Origin: Thelonectria olida
Lineage: Eukaryota; Ascomycota; Sordariomycetes; Hypocreales; Nectriaceae
Length of the DNA: 64,000 nucleotides
Reading direction: 5' to 3'
NCBI GenBank assembly: GCA_020736575.1
Contig: JAGPYM010000011.1
Location: forward strand, 806,001 to 870,000
Shown: positions 31,731 through 42,516 of the stretch, one piece after another
Layout: the number at the start of each line of letters is the position of its first letter
How positions within the stretch are numbered: position 1 is the first letter of the stretch
Made by a program: the position numbers and the translations under genes
Notes under the pieces: model-generated
What the model saw: only the letters and a program-made list of their open reading frames with translations
Told to the model about the DNA's origin: nothing
The model's database searches: none

Positions 31731-32521
31731 ATGGTAAGACTTCGCCCCCAACTGTTCATATCACTCCTAGATCTTGTTGGCCACTAACATCAACTTAGAA
31801 CATCTCCTACAATTCTGCCCTCCGGCAGAGCAAGTCTCTGCGCTCAGAGTTCGCATCCCTCAACTCCAAACCACAAGCCTCGCCCGCCGACATTGGCAAC
31901 GTGTCCGCCTCCCTCGCCTCCTTCTCCAAGACGCTCGACGAATACCAGAGCCTCGCCCGCCAAGAAATCGTCCCCAAGAAACAGGAAGAAGCCTTCGAGC
32001 GCGTAAAACGCTTCCGCGAAGACCTCTCCGACTTCCGCACCCAGGTCGACTCGCTGAAAAAGACCAGAGAGGAAGCCCAACACCAGCACAACCGCACCGA
32101 ACTGCTCGGTAGACGACCCTACAATGCCACGCCCGAAAACCCCTACGCCAACGCCACAACCACCACGCAGTCGACCTTCCAGCCACGGCAGAACCACTCC
32201 AACGGCCCGCTGAACCTGGGCTCCGGCGACGACTCGCGCGAAGCCCACGCCTTCCGCGAGCAAAACTTCTTCGCCAACACCAACAACGCCCTCGACGAGT
32301 ACATTGCGCGCGGGCAGGCAGTGCTTGGCGACCTGGGCCAGCAGCGCGAGATGCTCAAGAGCACGCAGAAGCGGCTGTACAGCGTGGCCAACACGCTGGG
32401 CGTCAGCGGCGACACGATCCGCATGGTCGAGCGACGAGCGCGCGAGGACAAGTGGATCTTTTTTGCGGGCGTCGTCGTGTTTTTCCTGTTTTGTTGGCTG
32501 GTCCTGCATTTCCTGCGATGA
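31731..32521 (+). CDS. BOS1: Qb-SNARE Bos1 (membrin-like), ER-Golgi transport, 2 exons, 241 aa
   Basis: Exon 1 carries only the ATG (31731-31733). The intron 31734-31798 (65 nt, GTAAGA donor, CACTAAC branch point, CTTAG acceptor) splits it from exon 2, 31799-32521. The spliced N-terminus MNISYNSALRQSKSLRSEF matches the Bos1 family (yeast Bos1 starts MNALYN). The conserved RTELLGRRP is followed by a SNARE helix and the sequence SGDTIRMVERRAREDKW. A single C-terminal membrane anchor (WIFFAGVVVFFLFCWLVL) ends the protein. Bos1 acts with Sec22, Bet1 and Sed5 in fusion of ER-derived vesicles with the Golgi. Choosing the first in-frame Met of exon 2 would remove 34 conserved residues. It converges on THI80. 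Confidence 0.92.
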
Positions 32522-32746
32522 TGGGATGCTGCGAGTGCTGTTGGGAGGTTGATTTGGGAACAAAGAAAAGACGGGAAGACTGAGGGAGCTGCATGGATGG
32601 CTAGGTCACCATGGCAAACAGCGTTGGGGCATCAGCGTGGTGTTTAGGAGTTTCTCTTCATTTTATCTTCATTTTTTTTGGGGTCCTTGTCCAAATTGTT
32701 TGTCATATCCTGCTGTCGCTGCACCAACTCGGTCTGTTCACGAGCG

Positions 32747-33661
32747 TCAGTCACTCTCCTCGCCGTCGGCCGGCTTCAGCGCTATCGTAAACAGCACATC
32801 CTTGTCCGTCTCGACGTGCACGACCTGCGTATCCGGCAGGACGTGGTTGCTGGTGCTCAACTCGCCGCCAATCTCGGTGGTCCAGTCGGTGACGTCCCAT
32901 TCCAGGCCCTTTGTCGAAATGATGCTCTTCTCCTTGAGCGGGATGATGCCGACGTGCTTGCCAAAGACGTCCTCCTCGCCGTCCTCGCGCACCACGATCT
33001 GATGCAACCCCGCCTTGAGGAGGAAGGTCAGGCTGGATCCGGAGAGCAGGAAGATGCGGCCGGCGGCGTAGGCTGGGTCGGTTTGGAAGCGGTACAGGTG
33101 GTGCAGCTGGCCAAGGCCCTGGTCGACGCGCCCGCCGATGCCGCCGAGGGCGACAATGTCGATGCCCGAGGCGTACTCTTTTCGGATCCAGTTGATAGCT
33201 TTGCCGAAGTCAGTCGAGTACTGGTCGGGGTCGTGGATGATGGTGGCGGGAGAGGGCTGGGAGGAGTAGAAGTCGCGGACGGCTGGGGTGAGGGAGTCAA
33301 GGTCGCCGATGATGACTTGAAGATTGGACTGTTATGAGGTTAGATAGGGAGGTATGGGATGAAGTAAGGTGAAGAGAAGGCGTACGAATTTGCCGTGGAA
33401 CGACGAGAGTGTATGCAAGCGGTTCGCTCCTCCGTCTGCGGCCACTCTCAACGCCGCTGTGTTCCATCTCTGTTAGCAATTATTCTCGTTCGAAAAGACA
33501 TGGTGAAGCTTCATACAGTTCTTCCACAGCTTGCGCAAGTTGTTGTTATGCCGAATGGGCTGATTCAAAATGAGCAGAGCAAAGTCCTGAGTCGCGTTGA
33601 AGTCCTGCAGCAGCTTGGCGGGACGCCACTCGTAGCTGCGCTGCTCTTGCGAAGAGGACAT
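32747..33661 (-). CDS. THI80: Thiamine pyrophosphokinase, 3 exons, 265 aa
   Basis: Exons 33661-33517, 33456-33386 and 33328-32747 are joined by 60 and 57 nt introns; phases 1 and 0. Family motifs in order: ADGGANRLH (residues 55-63), the metal-binding GDLDS (80-84), DQYSTDFGKAI (about 107-117) and ALGGIGGRVDQGLG. The C-terminal beta-sandwich that closes the thiamine site holds GKHVGIIPL, GLEWDVTDW and STSNHVL. The enzyme transfers pyrophosphate from ATP to thiamine, giving thiamine pyrophosphate, in the cytosol. The length is as expected for fungal enzymes. It converges on BOS1 (225 bp between stops) and diverges from MIA40. Confidence 0.95.
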
Positions 33662-34607
33662 TTTTGAGCGTGTATAGTGGCGGGAGGGAAAAGCTGTGTT
33701 ATCGCGGGGGAGAAGTTAGGGGTTTGTGTTGCGCGGGGTTGAGAGGTGGTTGTGGTGGTGATGAGATTGTGACACCTCGAGAGAAGTGAGACAATTTATG
33801 GGAGAAAAAGAAAGAAAAAGAAATGAACCAGGATATGATTCGTGATTTCTTTGTTCTCTCTTTGTTGGACAAGCTGGAGGGGATTTTATTCGTCTGCCTG
33901 GGCACAAACAAGGTGAAGCTTATTAAGTCAGCTCTCAGTCAGTTACTGGGGAGCTCTCACAAGCAGCCGATGGCGTCCCTGTTTTGGTTCCTCGTGTCGT
34001 TTGGGGAATTCACAGCTGGCAGCCTCTTTGCTTCTTCTATCGTAGCATGAAAGCAAAAATAATGCCACCAAATCTAGCGGGGAATCAAGTCTGGTATACA
34101 CCGCTCATATAAGCTTTTTTGATCGTTGTCTTCTGGGGCTGTACGTGGGAGACGGGACGAATCGAGCAGCATTTGAGATTGGTGCATGCGGGAACGAGCA
34201 CCTCTGACGTACATCGCATGCGACCAAACATGAGACATGGCTGGCATCATGCCCGCCTGCGACAATAATGTGAAAAGGTACGTACCGGCGTTTGTCACCC
34301 GACAGTTCGTTTGTGCGTGCTCTCACTGCCTTCGTCCGATGACCGCATCCCAATAGAGTGCTTATCAAGTAGCCCCGCCATCGGCTAATGTTCGGACCAA
34401 TCAATTTTCTCTCGATTTTTTTCTTCTCGCGGACTTTCGGAAGAGAGATGGTCCAGTTGTCAATTGATGATGCTTCCGAAGCTCCACCACTGCTGACCAA
34501 TTCCGCTCTTGTCGATTCCTCTCACACGGCTTCACTCTCTCCCCCGTTGGCTTCTTAATTCATTCTCTTTCTTCTACTTCTCTTTGTACAAATACACACA
34601 GTTCACA
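33662..34607. promoter_or_regulatory. Bidirectional promoter region THI80 / MIA40
   Basis: 946 bp between divergent starts. Short frames on both strands lack motifs. THI80 genes are often thiamine-regulated, but no TPP riboswitch could be recognised here. Confidence 0.4.
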
Positions 34608-35530
34608 ATGTATCGCTCAACGTTGCGATCGGCCTCGAGGCCTGTAATTGCCACCCTCCGCTCCTCCGCATCCCGCGCCGCCCCTCGACGATTTGCGTCC
34701 ACAGCGTCCCCCGTTAACAAGTCCGGATCATGGAAGGGCTCTTTCGCGCGATGGGGTCTTGCCTTTGGCGCCGTGTACTACTACAACACCAGTCCCGTCT
34801 TTGCCGACGAGGCCACCTGTACGTCGCCAATTGTCCCTCGGCGCAACCCGATCCAATCCGACTGACCTATCTAGCACAAACCGTTCCTGCTCCTGCTGCC
34901 TTTTCTAACGACGACCTTCCCACCGTCGACTCTGTTCTCGATGGACGCCGCAAGCAATTCCAGGCCAAGTCCGAAAAGCCCGTCGACGCCTTCGACCAAG
35001 CCCAGTCTTCATCCAATGCCCAGAGCGCCGTCGCCGCCGAAGGTTCCCCCGCCGCCCTAGAAGAGGACGCTGGCCAGCAGGGTGCCTTCAACCCCGAGAC
35101 TGGCGAGATCAACTGGGATTGCCCGTGCTTGGGTGGCATGGCTGATGGTCCTTGCGGCGAGGAGTTCAAGACTGCGTTTAGCTGCTTCGTGTACTCGACC
35201 GAGGAGCCCAAGGGCATGGACTGCATTGAGAAGTTCCAGTACGTTTCTACGAGTTAAGTAATGAGAGGGATGTGCGTGCTAACGGGAACCAGGGGCATGC
35301 AAGAGTGCTTTAAGAAGTATCCCGACATTTACGGCGCTGAGTTGGCCGACGACGAGGACGGCGCTCCTACTCCTGATTTCGGCGACGAGCAACCTGCGAC
35401 CGATGTCCAAAAGACAATTGAGCCCGCCGGTGCTGCCGTGAGCGAAGTTAAGACGGATGCGCCTGTACCCGCGCCAGCAAAGGAGGAGGTGCAAGAAGTG
35501 CAGAATAAGAAGGAGGTTGCCTCCCACTAG
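34608..35530 (+). CDS. MIA40: Mitochondrial intermembrane-space import oxidoreductase Mia40, 3 exons, 270 aa
   Basis: Exons 34608-34818, 34875-35238 and 35293-35530 with 56 and 54 nt introns. The N-terminus is an Arg/Ser/Ala-rich mitochondrial presequence (about 1-35), then a hydrophobic anchor ([12 protein letters not shown]), as in fungal Mia40, which is tethered to the inner membrane. The catalytic CPC is at Cys153-Pro-Cys155, followed by the twin CX9C helices: Cys164/Cys174 and Cys187/Cys197, exactly nine residues apart in each. Mia40 oxidises incoming CX3C and CX9C proteins and is re-oxidised by Erv1. The C-terminal tail is acidic and low complexity. The start at 34608 is preferred to in-frame 34509, which lies in UTR-like sequence. 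Confidence 0.96.
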
Positions 35531-36023
35531 ACAAGGACTATAAAACGGGGAACGCTGGAGCAGTGGATTGGCGTACGACAACCAACATGTAACATCAAAA
35601 TCGGATCTGTTTGGCGGGAGCTCCTAGAGAAGCTCATCTCTGTACCAACGTTGTATAATGAACTAGAGAGTAAAAGCCATGCATGGGTATAATAGAAGGC
35701 ATCACATCTCACTTCAATTTCTGACATTTCTATTGAGCTTCTGCTCACCAGTCGAAAGAATATGTAGGACTCAGCTTCAGTGCACCCGGCGAATAGGATC
35801 TTATAACTTGAAGTGATTTGCGCGCGTGTATTGAGTGGTAACATGGCGGTATCAATCAACAAAAACTCGAAAAAGAGGAGATGCCCGCAAAAACCCTATC
35901 ATCAACATCCGTCATCATGCTCTCACAGTAGAAGTAGTACAAACAAGAATTAAGAGCTAACCACCACACCGAGACGCCGCAAGTGAAGAGAATTTGCGCA
36001 GAGCTTTCGATCAAGTGAGTCGT
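35531..36023. other. Convergent 3' intergenic, MIA40 / OM14
   Basis: 493 bp between two stops. Only short antisense frames are present; it likely holds both 3' UTRs. Confidence 0.45.
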
Positions 36024-36655
36024 TTAGTTATCCTTCTTGGCCTTGTACAGATAGCGGCCGATGACACCCTCGACGGCTGCGACACCAGCGAGGATGCCGA
36101 CACCCAGGCCCACGGCTTGCCAGCTCAGGCGGCCCTTCTCGTACAGACCCCAGGCCTTGTACCCCAAGAAGCCGCTGACACCGACAATGGCGGCGGCGTT
36201 GGTCGCGACAACAGCCGTCGAGGCATTGTCCGAGAGCTCGCTGAAGTACTCGGTCAACCACGAATCGGTCTTCTTCGCCTTGGCAGCGGCCTTGTCCTTG
36301 GCCGCCTTAGCACGCTCCTTGGCGGCGTCTTCGCGGGCGATGCGGTCGGCCTGGGTCTCGGTCTGGACTTCCTGCTCGAGGAAGTCGGAGGGCACCGTGT
36401 GGACGCTGGGCATGTCCACATCGACGAGCGAAGCGGTGGAGAGGGACTCGTTGTTGACGATTTCCACGGGTTGAGGGGCGGCGGCCTGGAGGGGAATGGT
36501 CAATGGCTGTAGGTGAGGGGTGGGGGGGAGGGGAATTTACCTCCTCGGGAGTCTGCTTGGGACCACTGGCGGCGGCTTCAGCGTACGACACTGGGAAAGA
36601 ATTGTCAGTACGGATGGGGTCAATTGCGGTGTGCGGGAGAGAGGATGGACTCACT
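36024..36655 (-). CDS. OM14: Mitochondrial outer-membrane protein OM14-like, start codon split by an intron, 170 aa
   Basis: The open exon 36485-36024 encodes an Ala/Lys-rich helix (AKERAKAAKDKAAAKAKK) and two hydrophobic segments (AIVGVSGFLGYKAWGLY; AVGLGVGILAGVAAVEGVIG), matching the C-terminal domain of fungal OM14. Upstream exon 36590-36541 adds SYAEAAASGPKQTPEE through a 55 nt intron (GTAAAT...CCAG). No ATG precedes SYAEA; instead the A of the start codon lies at 36655 and the TG at 36590-36589, separated by a 64 nt intron (GTGAGT...CCCAG). The result is MSYAEAAASG, a typical start for this family. In yeast OM14 helps dock ribosomes and metabolite carriers on the outer membrane. It is the last housekeeping gene before NLR2. 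Confidence 0.82.
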
Positions 36656-37259
36656 GATGAAGTGATGCGTGTGACGTAGGGAGGGAGATGAGAGTGTTTG
36701 TGAAGCTCTGGTGGTGAAGAGCAGAGACCGAGGATACGTAGATTTTCGGGTTGGAGGGGTGTTTGCGGGTGAAGGAGCTCAGACGGTTGAAGGGATGAGA
36801 GGGATTGCGGGTAAAAGTGACGGGAGAGAAAAGTGGTGTGATGCAAAGTGAGGTGATGCGATTGCGAGTCTGTGAGAAATGGGAGTGATGCAATTAGGAA
36901 GATACGAAGGTACCACGAGATCACACACCGTCCATTTTATCTTTTCATGTGACGGCCTCAGGTTCCATTTGAGCGCAGAGGAAAACGATGACGTCGGCGG
37001 CTAGTCATCGACCCACTGCCTGTTCCCGGGCAGCTTGGGAAATGGAAATGGGGGAGGGGAGGCAGCAAGAATAATTGCCGCGGCTGTTGATGATGCTGGG
37101 TTGTTTTAGGCTGTTTGCGGATGAGGACGGAAACGATTGGAAGATAATTAGAATGGCAATCCGTTTGGATCCGGTCCACATAGCAATTCGAAGGCAACAG
37201 TTGACGAAAAATGCAATCAATCTCTTTTCAAAATGCGAGAATCCCACTCCTTGGAGGTT
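36656..37259. promoter_or_regulatory. OM14 5' UTR/promoter and NLR2 3' UTR
   Basis: 604 bp with minus-strand genes on both sides. The first OM14 exon is mainly 5' UTR and extends into this region. No other gene is seen. Confidence 0.4.
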
Positions 37260-40200
37260 CTATCGGGCTTGAAGTCGAGCCCTATTTAGTGCATCCTGCA
37301 CGTAGGATCTGGCTTTCGTCTCCCCGACGCCAGCTCCATCCCGGTGGGCATCAAGTATGCCGGGAAGCTCGCAGCCCTTTGCATAGTGCTCTGGGCAGAG
37401 GTCAAGGATTACGTCTTTAAACAGACATGGAGGACTTCTGCCACTTCCCCTATGAACCACAAACTCCGTAACATCACTCTGTCCACCAGCCTGATTGCGT
37501 TTTTTTAATAGATTCCAACAAGACGTGCAACCGTACGCGTCAAAGATAAACTGCACCAGTCTGTGCAAAATATAGGGCTCCCCTTCAATTTCCAACCTGT
37601 TGGAGAAAAGAGCGGCAAAGGGCCAGTTCTCACGTATCAGGGCGAGTTTATACAAGTTGTACCAGCCTGGATTGGGTTGTGGAGAAACTGCCTGCACCAT
37701 CAAGCTCGCAATATCACTCAGCCACACGAAGTGCAAGCCCTGGTCAAATGCTTCGTAGTAGCCAGACAGCGTTCCTGGATGTTGGCCGCTTATCGAAAGG
37801 CAAATGTCTGCAAGTTTCTCGACGGCTTCTTGCTGGCCACATCCCATGGCCGAAAAGAGGCCCTTGGTAACCATATACTGGTACGTTTCCGGGTATCGAA
37901 TGGCTGGCACGTTCATTCTAACAGATGATCCACGGTGAATAAAGCCAAAGGTCGAATCAATGAAGAACACATCGCCGTCGTGCTCTTCAACAGCAATGTC
38001 GACGATGGATCTCCCGGAATCATTCTTCAAACGCCAGAGTTCGCTAGGATTGGCACCCGACGACGTACAGACCGACTGATATGTCAGTTTGTGATTTGTG
38101 TTCATCGCGACAAGAGCAAATGCTCTCATCGATGGGCTGTTTTGCGCTTGGTAGCCCTCTGCAATGATCCTGGAGATGTCTTTGTGGATTCCAAGGTGCT
38201 CTTTTGCGCAACATGGGCTCTTCACGTCCTTTGAAGAGGCGGGCCAGGACTTGATTCCATGAGCAACATATTCAGTCACCATCTTGACCTGTGTCTGGTG
38301 GTCAAACGATCTCAGTGCTACCGAGAGACATCGACCTGCACAGTGAAGGTGGCTTCCTCCCATTGCAATGTAATACATCATCGTATTGAGCATCTTGGTG
38401 TCGTGGGCCTCAGCCGACAAGCGTGCCAAAGATATCAACGCGGCGCACCCTGTGGTAATACCCCCTTCATCGGCGAACCCAATAGCAAAGACCAAGTTTG
38501 CTCGTTGGGAAGTATCGTCCAGCAACGATATCATCAATCGCCTTGCGTCTTCAGTGCCGCTATCCGTCCTGCTGACACAAATCTGGGATGCGAATGACCA
38601 TCGCCATTGAGAGTCCATCCACGGTATCCTAAGTTTGGGATGAGGGTCCATGAGAATGCGGTCGAGAAGATTCCATATGCCGATCTCGCTCTTGTCGGGG
38701 CTGTTGACATTGTGAAAATACCAATTGTCCTCCGCATAGTTCCACAACGCACCAATGCACTTTTTTACAGTGACTGGCGGAGGTTGTACGATTATATCAC
38801 CCTGTTTCAGACGGGGAATATCCGAGCGAGAAGTCGACTTCATTCGGCTATGTGCCCATCGCCCCATTCGAGTACCGAGGCTGCCTTTGACTGCGGTCTG
38901 CATTGTCTGGCCCGCAATCCCTAGCATGGAGAGCTCGAGGGCACAAGAGGGGTCGTCGGGAGTCTCGACCAATGCTGTCTTGAAGGCGTTGAGGTTGAGA
39001 TAGGTGATACAGACTTTAGCAACGTGGCTGTCAGCGTCTTCTGCGGTTACATGAAACCCGTCCAGGTCTCCTTTTTCTGGTTTTAACAGGAACTCTCGAA
39101 TAGAATGGTGAGCAAAGTGAACACTGTGATCTGCTTCCTCGACGTGGACTAAGTTCTCGCACCACATGGTTATACGCTCAATCCCGTTGATCAGATCCTC
39201 AGGTTGTAGGTTCGTCTGGCCCACCTGTACAGAGAGCGCTTCGCGAACCTCAGGCAAGGTGAGTGCCCGACGAACTCCGGCTACCACTTTGAAAACATCT
39301 ATGGCGACCTTTTCATGGCGATGCTGTATGATCCGGCGCAAAGCTCTGTTGAAAGTGGTTGGCAGGTCCGTAGGTATGTCTTCCAGTGCTTGTCGAATTT
39401 CCCGATCGCTTTTTCGTGTGCATAGATCCTCAATGGTGAGAAAAGCCCACAAGAACCTGCATGTGAGAGTCAGTTGACTGCCGTGTCAAGAGAGAGGGGC
39501 TCAACACTCACATTCCTTCCTCCTTGGACCCGATTGTGTTTATTATTTCATCGATTATCCCCTTGTCACCCACGACTAGAGGGTTTGTCGCTCTGTCAAG
39601 CTTTACGTGGAGGATATCTCGGACATACACTTTGATATCTTCACTCGTGTGTGTAGATCCAGTTGTCAACCGCGAGACATGGAAATGGCGATCAATTGCC
39701 ATTTGTGCTGTTTGCCGACTCGAAAATAAGATTTTCATCCTTTGATTCGATGCTTTACTCAAGAGGGTAGAGAGGAACCGGTAAAGCATGTTCTGTTCTG
39801 TAGGATCACACTCATCAACTCCATCCAAAACGATGAACCATTCGCTCAACAGGCTCGAAGCGCTGAGATAGAGCAGTTCCAAGGATCCACGTGAGAAAAA
39901 CTGGCTTTTAGCTTCCTCTAGGCTTTCTGTGAGCTCAGAAGCCAACCGAGTCTTGGCAAAATTTGCAGACGGGGACGATAGCATCTGTTGAATCAGGGAT
40001 CGAGCTATCGTGTCGAATTTGAGGCTGGCCAAATCGTCGAAGCGAGAGAAGAAAAACGAGACAAACTGATTACTCTGCTTGCGCTTGATCAGATGCTCAA
40101 TGATGTGTGAGCTATAGGACTCATTGTTAGCAAGCGCCGGAACAACGCGTTGACAACCTGCCTTAATATTGTTTTACCAGACCCAACTGAAATATGACGT

Positions 40201-41447
40201 TAGACTGGGGGAAGCGGACTACCTCGACTCAAAAGACTTACTTTTGCCAGTCACATGCAAGACAGCTGAGTCGCCGCTTTCTCGCCAACCCAAAAACTTG
40301 TCGTCCTCAAAGATCCATTCCGCGGTGCCGAGGTGACGTTTGTTACGGGTATTGTTGAAGGCTGCCGTATGGTCGTAGGATGATAAATGCTTGAGCAGGC
40401 TATCTATACGTTGTTATAATATGTATGAGCATGAATAGAATGTCCTCAAAGTGATTCAAAAGCCAATTCAACCCAAAGGCTAATAACGTACCTGCTGCCC
40501 GCTTCTCCTCCTCTTTCTCTTGGTTCCTAAGAGCCCGCGTCATTTCTTGCTTTGACTTCTCGATCAACGAGTAAAATTTGCCTCGACTTTCAGATGCGTC
40601 TTTACGCTCCTGGGCCTGAAGTTGGTGCTCTTGGTGGTCGGCCTGAACTTGGGCGAGATGGATTTCCTGGCCCACGTCTTTGACCTTTAATTTGATGTCG
40701 TCCACGAAACTGCTAATCTCGGTTTGAAACGATTGTGTCAGTGCCCTCCAGGCCAGAGATCCCACTAAGTCCATGATCAGGAGCCGACATGGGGTAACGA
40801 GGGCATGCATTGATGTACAGTTGGGTACTTACCGGGACGACGGATCGCTGCGACAACCTTCTCGCAGCACACAACTACAGCCGAGTGGAAGCTGAAGATG
40901 GCATCCTTGAGCCGCTGGGATTCGGCGAAGACGAGTTGGAACTCGGCAAACCGCGAGCATAGAGCGCCGAACCCATTCAAAAGTTCGACAAAGGATTGAA
41001 AATATGATGTGAAATTAGCGAGCAACTAATGAACAGTCGTGGCCGTTAGTTAATATCCGTAATATAGGAGGGGAGTCATACTATGAAGGTCAGTCGCAAA
41101 GAACCCCAGATGAGCGCGGCGATGTCGGGGTTGGACTGGATGCACGTGTCGACGACGGGGGTGAACTGCTGTATCGCCTGGAGGAACGTAGCGAGCCTCG
41201 ATGCGACGCTCTTCCCTCGGCGGTTCGGATCGAGGCGATCCAGCTCGGCCGTGAATGTAATGATTGACTGAGCATCGTGCGAGGCACCTTTCAGCCGCTG
41301 GAGCTTGATGCGGTCGTCGTCATTGAGAGCAGCCTGGAATCGGGCAATGCTTGTCTCCAAGTCTTTTGCGGCGCCCGTCGAGCTCTGCTTAGGCTTTTGG
41401 CGCCAGGGCACGACACTCGACGATGTTGCCGGCTGCGGGACACTCAT
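37260..41447 (-). CDS. NACHT-domain NLR, 6 exons, ~1288 aa, apparent 1-nt frameshift next to Walker A
   Basis: Exons 41447-41082, 41025-40833, 40764-40492, 40403-40242, 40186-39512 and 39456-37260 with 55-88 nt introns. The N-terminal domain carries NPDIAALIWGSLRLTFI, the same motif as in the other NLR here (EVAAIVWGSIRL), then a charged coiled coil (QADHQEHQLQAQERKDAS). Walker A is GKIGSGKT (residues 330-337). Three codons later the frame must shift: the chain then continues as QRVVPALANNESYS and SNQFVSFFFSRFDD only if one base is added near 40163. Walker B is WFIVLDGVDEC, sensor-like KILFSSRQ, then MFLWAFLTIEDL and FAHHSIREFL. The last ~500 residues show no recognisable repeats. All later phases agree with a single missing base. 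Either an assembly error or an inactive allele. Confidence 0.8.
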
Positions 41448-41896
41448 GGCTTGCTGGATCGAACTTCGAGGTTTGGCGTCGCTTCGGGAGGCCTCATAAG
41501 AAAGTTACAATCAAGGAGATTGACGTGTTCAGCTGAAAACAGAGCTGAAAACAGTGGCGCGGGGATTTGGCGGCACAATGTGCAGGTGTAAGTGAGGCTG
41601 AGTGTGGGGTCCGGCGAGGGCGACTGGACGAGTCACATTGCAGTCGAGATGTCAGACGCTGGGGGCTGAAGCGCTGAACGAGATGATGAGGAATTGTGAG
41701 AATAAGCCATCTTTTATTAAGATAACGACAGTTGATGATGCGGAATGCGGGATGGCTGTGTGTATCAGACAGCTACTTAAATAGAGGTGTGATAAAGGCC
41801 ATAGAGTAAGATAGTAGAAAATAAGATCAAAATGGAATAAATGATATCAATACCTGTAAGACTCGCGTATAATATTATCGCTAACCTATGTCAATA
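41448..41896. promoter_or_regulatory. NLR2 upstream region, edge of the TE block
   Basis: 449 bp between the NLR2 start and the left TIR of the mariner element. Base composition drops from normal to AT-rich at about 41800. No gene is seen. Confidence 0.4.
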
Positions 41897-42138
41897 TACA
41901 GTGGGTGTGCAAAAGTTCCAACAACTTCCGGATCCACCTATCTTTCCTTAATAACTATACAACTTTTAATAAGGCATTATGCATCCAAATAATATATTAA
42001 TAAATAATAAGCTATATGAAAATAAAGCCTAAAAACTAGAGAATAAAATAATCTATATTAATATTTAGTATACTAACCTCTTATATTAATTACAGCCTGC
42101 ATTTACTTGGGCATCGATTTTAATAGGTTTTAAATACT

Positions 42139-42516
42139 TGTCACGGTCCGTGACAAACACTCCATCACGTGACCTATACCAACCCCACTTTTATCGTCCA
42201 ATTGCTATAGGATCACCCTTTCGAGCGCGATCCAAGTGTTTGGATCACTCTTATAATCGTGATCTAAAGGAAGGCTTATAATCTCAACTATAATTTAAAA
42301 AAAACCCCCTTAGTATATAAACACATTTATTTAGTATATTAGATAGATATAGCTACTTTAGCTTTTAATATAACTTAATTACACTTATTTACTTTAAGTA
42401 TATTACTAGATATAATAACCTATTATATTACTTAGACCTTAACGCCCTAATCTCTCTACTAATATAAACCTAAAACCCTCTAGTCTTATCTATTAGAAAT
42501 TAACTAGATTATTATA
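42139..42516 (+). repeat. 5' LTR of gypsy element 1
   Basis: 378 bp. It aligns throughout with 49927-50303 and, inverted, with 51458-51835. Its first ~150 bp retain more C and G than the other copies. Confidence 0.88.
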
